The position numbers were made by a program, and so were the translations under genes. From the NCBI GenBank assembly GCA_023459055.1, contig JAEWVR010000029.1, forward strand, positions 1-64,000: 64,000 nucleotides of DNA. The letters are read 5' to 3'. Numbering within the stretch: position 1 is the first letter of the stretch; each line of letters starts with the position of its first letter. Shown one piece after another: positions 61,613 through 64,000 of the stretch. Source of the DNA: Fibrobacterota bacterium (GTDB lineage Bacteria > Fibrobacterota > Chitinivibrionia > Chitinivibrionales > Chitinispirillaceae). Under the pieces are notes generated by a model. It was not told the origin of the DNA. It made no database searches and saw only the letters and a list, made by a program, of their open reading frames with translations.

Positions 61613-62443
61613 TTAATCAACTTTTTCGAAGTCTACCTGAACTGACCGGATTTCATTCCCGAAAAACATCATTGCCTGTTTGTCAAATCCATCAGGCGTT
61701 TCAGATGTAAAAAACCGGACATCGTGATTCTTTGACAATTTGCAATCGATTTCAGGATGTCTTCGCAAATAATCAAGCAGGCTTTGCGCAACAATAGTTC
61801 CCTGATTAATGATAGTCACGTTTTCTGGTAGTAATGAAGCAATTTTATCATAAATAAAAGGATAATGCGTGCACCCGAGAATGACTGTATCAATCCGTGG
61901 ATCTGCATTGAGAAGATTTTGAACATTTTTACGAATAAAAAACCCGGCACCATCGGAGCGGTGTTCATTGTTTTCTATTAACGGAACCCACATAGGACAC
62001 GCTTCCTGTGTAATAGTACATTCCGGAAAAAACTTTTTTATTTCAATAATATACGTATTAGATTTAACCGTTCCCGGTGTAGCAAAAATACCGATGTGTT
62101 TACTATTTGAGAAATTACCGGCTATTTCAGTAACCGGGCGGATAACACCAAGAACACGTTTACCTGGTGCTATTATTGATAAGTCATTCTGCTGAATTGT
62201 CCTGAGCGCTTTAGCGGAAGCAGTGTTACAGGCAAGTACAACCAGTTCACACCCCTGATCAAACAACCACGTTACCGATTCCAGCGTGTATCTGTAAACA
62301 GTCTCAAAAGACCGTGTGCCATAAGGTGATCTTGCATTATCACCTGCGTAAATAAAATCATATTCAGGCAATGATGCAACAATCTCCCTGAGTACCGTCA
62401 AACCACCATAGCCAGAATCAAAAATTCCAATTGGATGTTTCAT
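61613..62443 (-). CDS. murI: Glutamate racemase
   Basis: Supplies D-glutamate for peptidoglycan. The 276-residue protein has the expected N-terminus (IGIFDSGYGGLTVLREI, residues 5-21), the first catalytic Cys in VVLACNTASAKALR (about 73) and the second in VILGCTHYPFIYDKI (about 188), plus YAGDNARSPYG near 36-46. It lies 19 nt downstream of lpxA on the same strand, so LPS and peptidoglycan precursor genes share a transcript. Confidence 0.95.
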   Translation of the reverse strand: MKHPIGIFDSGYGGLTVLREIVASLPEYDFIYAGDNARSPYGTRSFETVYRYTLESVTWLFDQGCELVVLACNTASAKALRTIQQNDLSIIAPGKRVLGVIRPVTEIAGNFSNSKHIGIFATPGTVKSNTYIIEIKKFFPECTITQEACPMWVPLIENNEHRSDGAGFFIRKNVQNLLNADPRIDTVILGCTHYPFIYDKIASLLPENVTIINQGTIVAQSLLDYLRRHPEIDCKLSKNHDVRFFTSETPDGFDKQAMMFFGNEIRSVQVDFEKVD

Positions 62444-62462
62444 AATTTTATAAAACTGCTAT

Positions 62463-63257
62463 CTATACATTTGCCATGCGCATAATGCCACGTCTGGATG
62501 GTTTTTGCAAAAAGTCAACCAGCAATTTAATATCCTCATTAGCCGGAAACTTTTCACAAAGGGACTTTATTGCATCAGCCAGCTGCAATCCATCACGAAA
62601 CAAAATCTTGTAGGCACGCTTGATATCGGCTCTCCGTTCTTCTGAGAAGCCATGACGTTCAAGTCCCACTTTGTTAATACCTATAATGCGTGTCTCAGCT
62701 TCGCCACCAACCATGGAAAAGGGCACAACATCCATGAAAGGACGTGTTACAGCTCCTACTATTGCATAATCACCAATGCGCGTAAATTGATGAATCGGAA
62801 CAATACCACCAATTGTAACATGGTTTCCGACTTCTACATGACCAGCCATCGCAAGACCATTTGATATAGTGACATTGTTACCAAGAAGACAATCATGTGC
62901 GACATGACAATACGCCATAATCCAGCAGTCATCACCGATTCTGGTTTCTCCTCTATCAACAGTACCCCTGTTTACAGTAACAAACTCCCTTAGTACAGTA
63001 CGTTTCCCGATAAAAGTATATGTTTTTTCGTTATCAAATTTTTTGTCCTGAGGTTCAAGGCCAATTGCGGCACCTTTGAATATACGGGATTCATCACCAA
63101 TTCTGCATCCCTCGCCAAGCATTACATGGGGACCAATGACACATCTGTCCCCGACAACTACATCTTTTTCAATAACGGCATATGGTCCTACAACAGTATC
63201 TTCACCAATGTGTGTACCCGGTTCAAGTATTGCCGTAGGATGAATATTCGTTGACAT
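62463..63257 (-). CDS. lpxA: UDP-N-acetylglucosamine acyltransferase
   Basis: First enzyme of lipid A synthesis; it transfers a hydroxyacyl chain from ACP to UDP-GlcNAc. A 264-residue left-handed beta-helix of hexapeptide repeats (HPTAILEPGTHIGEDTVVGP at 6-25 onward) is followed by the helical C-terminus (ERRADIKRAYKILFRDGLQL). The catalytic His lies in AYCHVAHDCLLG near 120-131, GLEPQDKKF near 72 and GGIVPIHQFTRIG near 155 match the family. It starts 17 nt after the LpxC-FabZ gene. Confidence 0.96.
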   Translation of the reverse strand: MSTNIHPTAILEPGTHIGEDTVVGPYAVIEKDVVVGDRCVIGPHVMLGEGCRIGDESRIFKGAAIGLEPQDKKFDNEKTYTFIGKRTVLREFVTVNRGTVDRGETRIGDDCWIMAYCHVAHDCLLGNNVTISNGLAMAGHVEVGNHVTIGGIVPIHQFTRIGDYAIVGAVTRPFMDVVPFSMVGGEAETRIIGINKVGLERHGFSEERRADIKRAYKILFRDGLQLADAIKSLCEKFPANEDIKLLVDFLQKPSRRGIMRMANV

Positions 63258-63274
63258 CTGCTATTTCTCTCTTG

Positions 63275-64000
63275 TTAAACACCTAGCATCGCAAGCATAT
63301 CGGCTTCACAAACAAGCTTATCGCCCACATATGCCTTACCTTCAAACTTTCCGGTACCACGTCTGAACATTGTCATTACCACCTCAAGACGAAGCGTATC
63401 ACCGGGGCGAACAATTCCGCGGAATCTCGCACTATCAATGCCAAGGAATAAGACCTTTCGCTCCTCTTCACTTTTTCCGAATAATCCCATTATGGTGGCA
63501 GCCTGTGCAAGCGCCTCAATCTGAAGCACCCCGGGCATAACAGGATTTCCAGGAAAGTGCCCCTCAAAAAAGTTATCATTAAATGATACATTCTTCTGAG
63601 CTACGATTCTTTTTCCAGGAACTATTTCAAGTACTTTGTCAACAAATAAAAATGGATGCCTATGCGGAATCGTTTTAAGAATTTCCTCATAGCCAAGCTG
63701 GATAATAGTACCTTCTTTTTTCTTGAGACTCTTATTGATCAAATCACGAATCTGCTTTCCAACAGCAATATTTGCAGCATGCCCCGTACGGGCACCGATG
63801 ATATGTGCATTCAGCGGCTTTCCTAAAAGGTATAGATCACCAACAAGATCCAGTGCTTTATGACGACACGGTTCATTATAAAAACGTAATTCCGTATTAT
63901 TCAGGAAACCATTTTTTCCACCCTCGACAGGTCCCTGCCAGTTAAACAGACGGCGGATGTAGTCAACATGTTCATTAGTCAATTCAACATCCTGAACAAC
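63275..64000 (-). CDS. LpxC-FabZ fusion, C-terminal part (partial)
   Basis: The frame is open to the right edge. Near the edge it reads FYNEPCRHKALDLVGDL and NAHIIGARTGHAANI, the C-terminus of LpxC deacetylase, including its zinc-site His/Asp motif (CRHKALDLVGD). It continues without a stop into FabZ: IPHRHPFLFVDKVLE, FEGHFPGNPVMPGVLQIEAL with the catalytic His and Glu, and KFEGKAYVGDKLVCEADM. A TTG at 63982 lies inside LpxC and is not a true start. The fusion couples UDP-acyl-GlcNAc deacetylation with hydroxyacyl-ACP dehydration and occurs in FCB-group bacteria. It heads the lpxA-murI operon. Confidence 0.95.
   Translation of the reverse strand, partial: VVQDVELTNEHVDYIRRLFNWQGPVEGGKNGFLNNTELRFYNEPCRHKALDLVGDLYLLGKPLNAHIIGARTGHAANIAVGKQIRDLINKSLKKKEGTIIQLGYEEILKTIPHRHPFLFVDKVLEIVPGKRIVAQKNVSFNDNFFEGHFPGNPVMPGVLQIEALAQAATIMGLFGKSEEERKVLFLGIDSARFRGIVRPGDTLRLEVVMTMFRRGTGKFEGKAYVGDKLVCEADMLAMLGV

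Noticed and set aside
63275..63982. Taking the LpxC-FabZ gene as a complete FabZ with a TTG start at 63982.
   Set aside because: The frame stays open to the window edge and the residues upstream of FabZ are the conserved LpxC C-terminus, so the gene is a truncated fusion.

Overview
The window comes from a Gram-negative bacterium of the FCB group, most likely Fibrobacterota (Chitinivibrio/Chitinispirillum-like). The evidence is a TIGR02147-type regulator (a family described from Fibrobacter), an LpxC-FabZ fusion followed by lpxA, a short primary-type sigma factor, a PorV/PorQ-like outer-membrane barrel and secreted proteins with Por-like C-terminal modules. No tRNA, rRNA, CRISPR array, prophage or intact insertion sequence was seen. 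Most of the window is ordinary chromosome.

Layout. 1-11.0 kb, minus strand: a large InlB-repeat/LamG lipoprotein that runs off the left edge, a TIGR02147 regulator, a GyrI-like membrane-anchored protein, smc, and a secreted enzyme-like protein. 11.3-20.1 kb: a multidomain PorV-like/TPR/degenerate phosphoesterase/beta-propeller protein, Smr, an M29-like peptidase, two tandem DUF4197 lipoproteins and an RNase II-family enzyme. 20.1-22.7 kb: a palindromic repeat, a DUF2750 protein and aroK-aroC. 23-29.9 kb, signalling: a secreted protein, a LytS/LytTR two-component pair, a bactofilin-like membrane protein preceded by three direct repeats at 21-bp periodicity, a C_GCAxxG protein, a pseudo-receiver/HATPase/cNMP protein and a TonB-like AgmX protein.

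30.1-36.8 kb, plus strand: a compact five-gene cassette. It encodes a small LDPGTGS membrane protein, a CDP-glycerol glycerophosphotransferase-like enzyme, a YejM/LtaS-like membrane phosphatase/transferase, a second-type YidC/Oxa1-like insertase and a nucleotidyltransferase-PLP enzyme fusion. The last three overlap by 4 nt. It looks like an uncharacterised system for making and attaching a phospho-amino-alcohol type surface decoration, and is the best candidate here for an undescribed system.

36.9-64 kb: mixed housekeeping genes. These are a flavodoxin-like reductase, an HI0933 flavoprotein, a PHP phosphoesterase, an orphan secreted protein, proS (eukaryote/archaeal type), a stand-alone AICAR transformylase, lysA, an RsuA/RluB pseudouridine synthase, a hybrid histidine kinase, a eukaryote-type UGPase, citrate synthase, a DUF486 protein, the sigma factor, a degenerate AnmK-like protein, UPF0182, a DedA-PAP2 fusion, and the envelope operon lpxC/fabZ-lpxA-murI, which is cut by the right edge. 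Family assignments come from reading motifs by eye; no database search was run.
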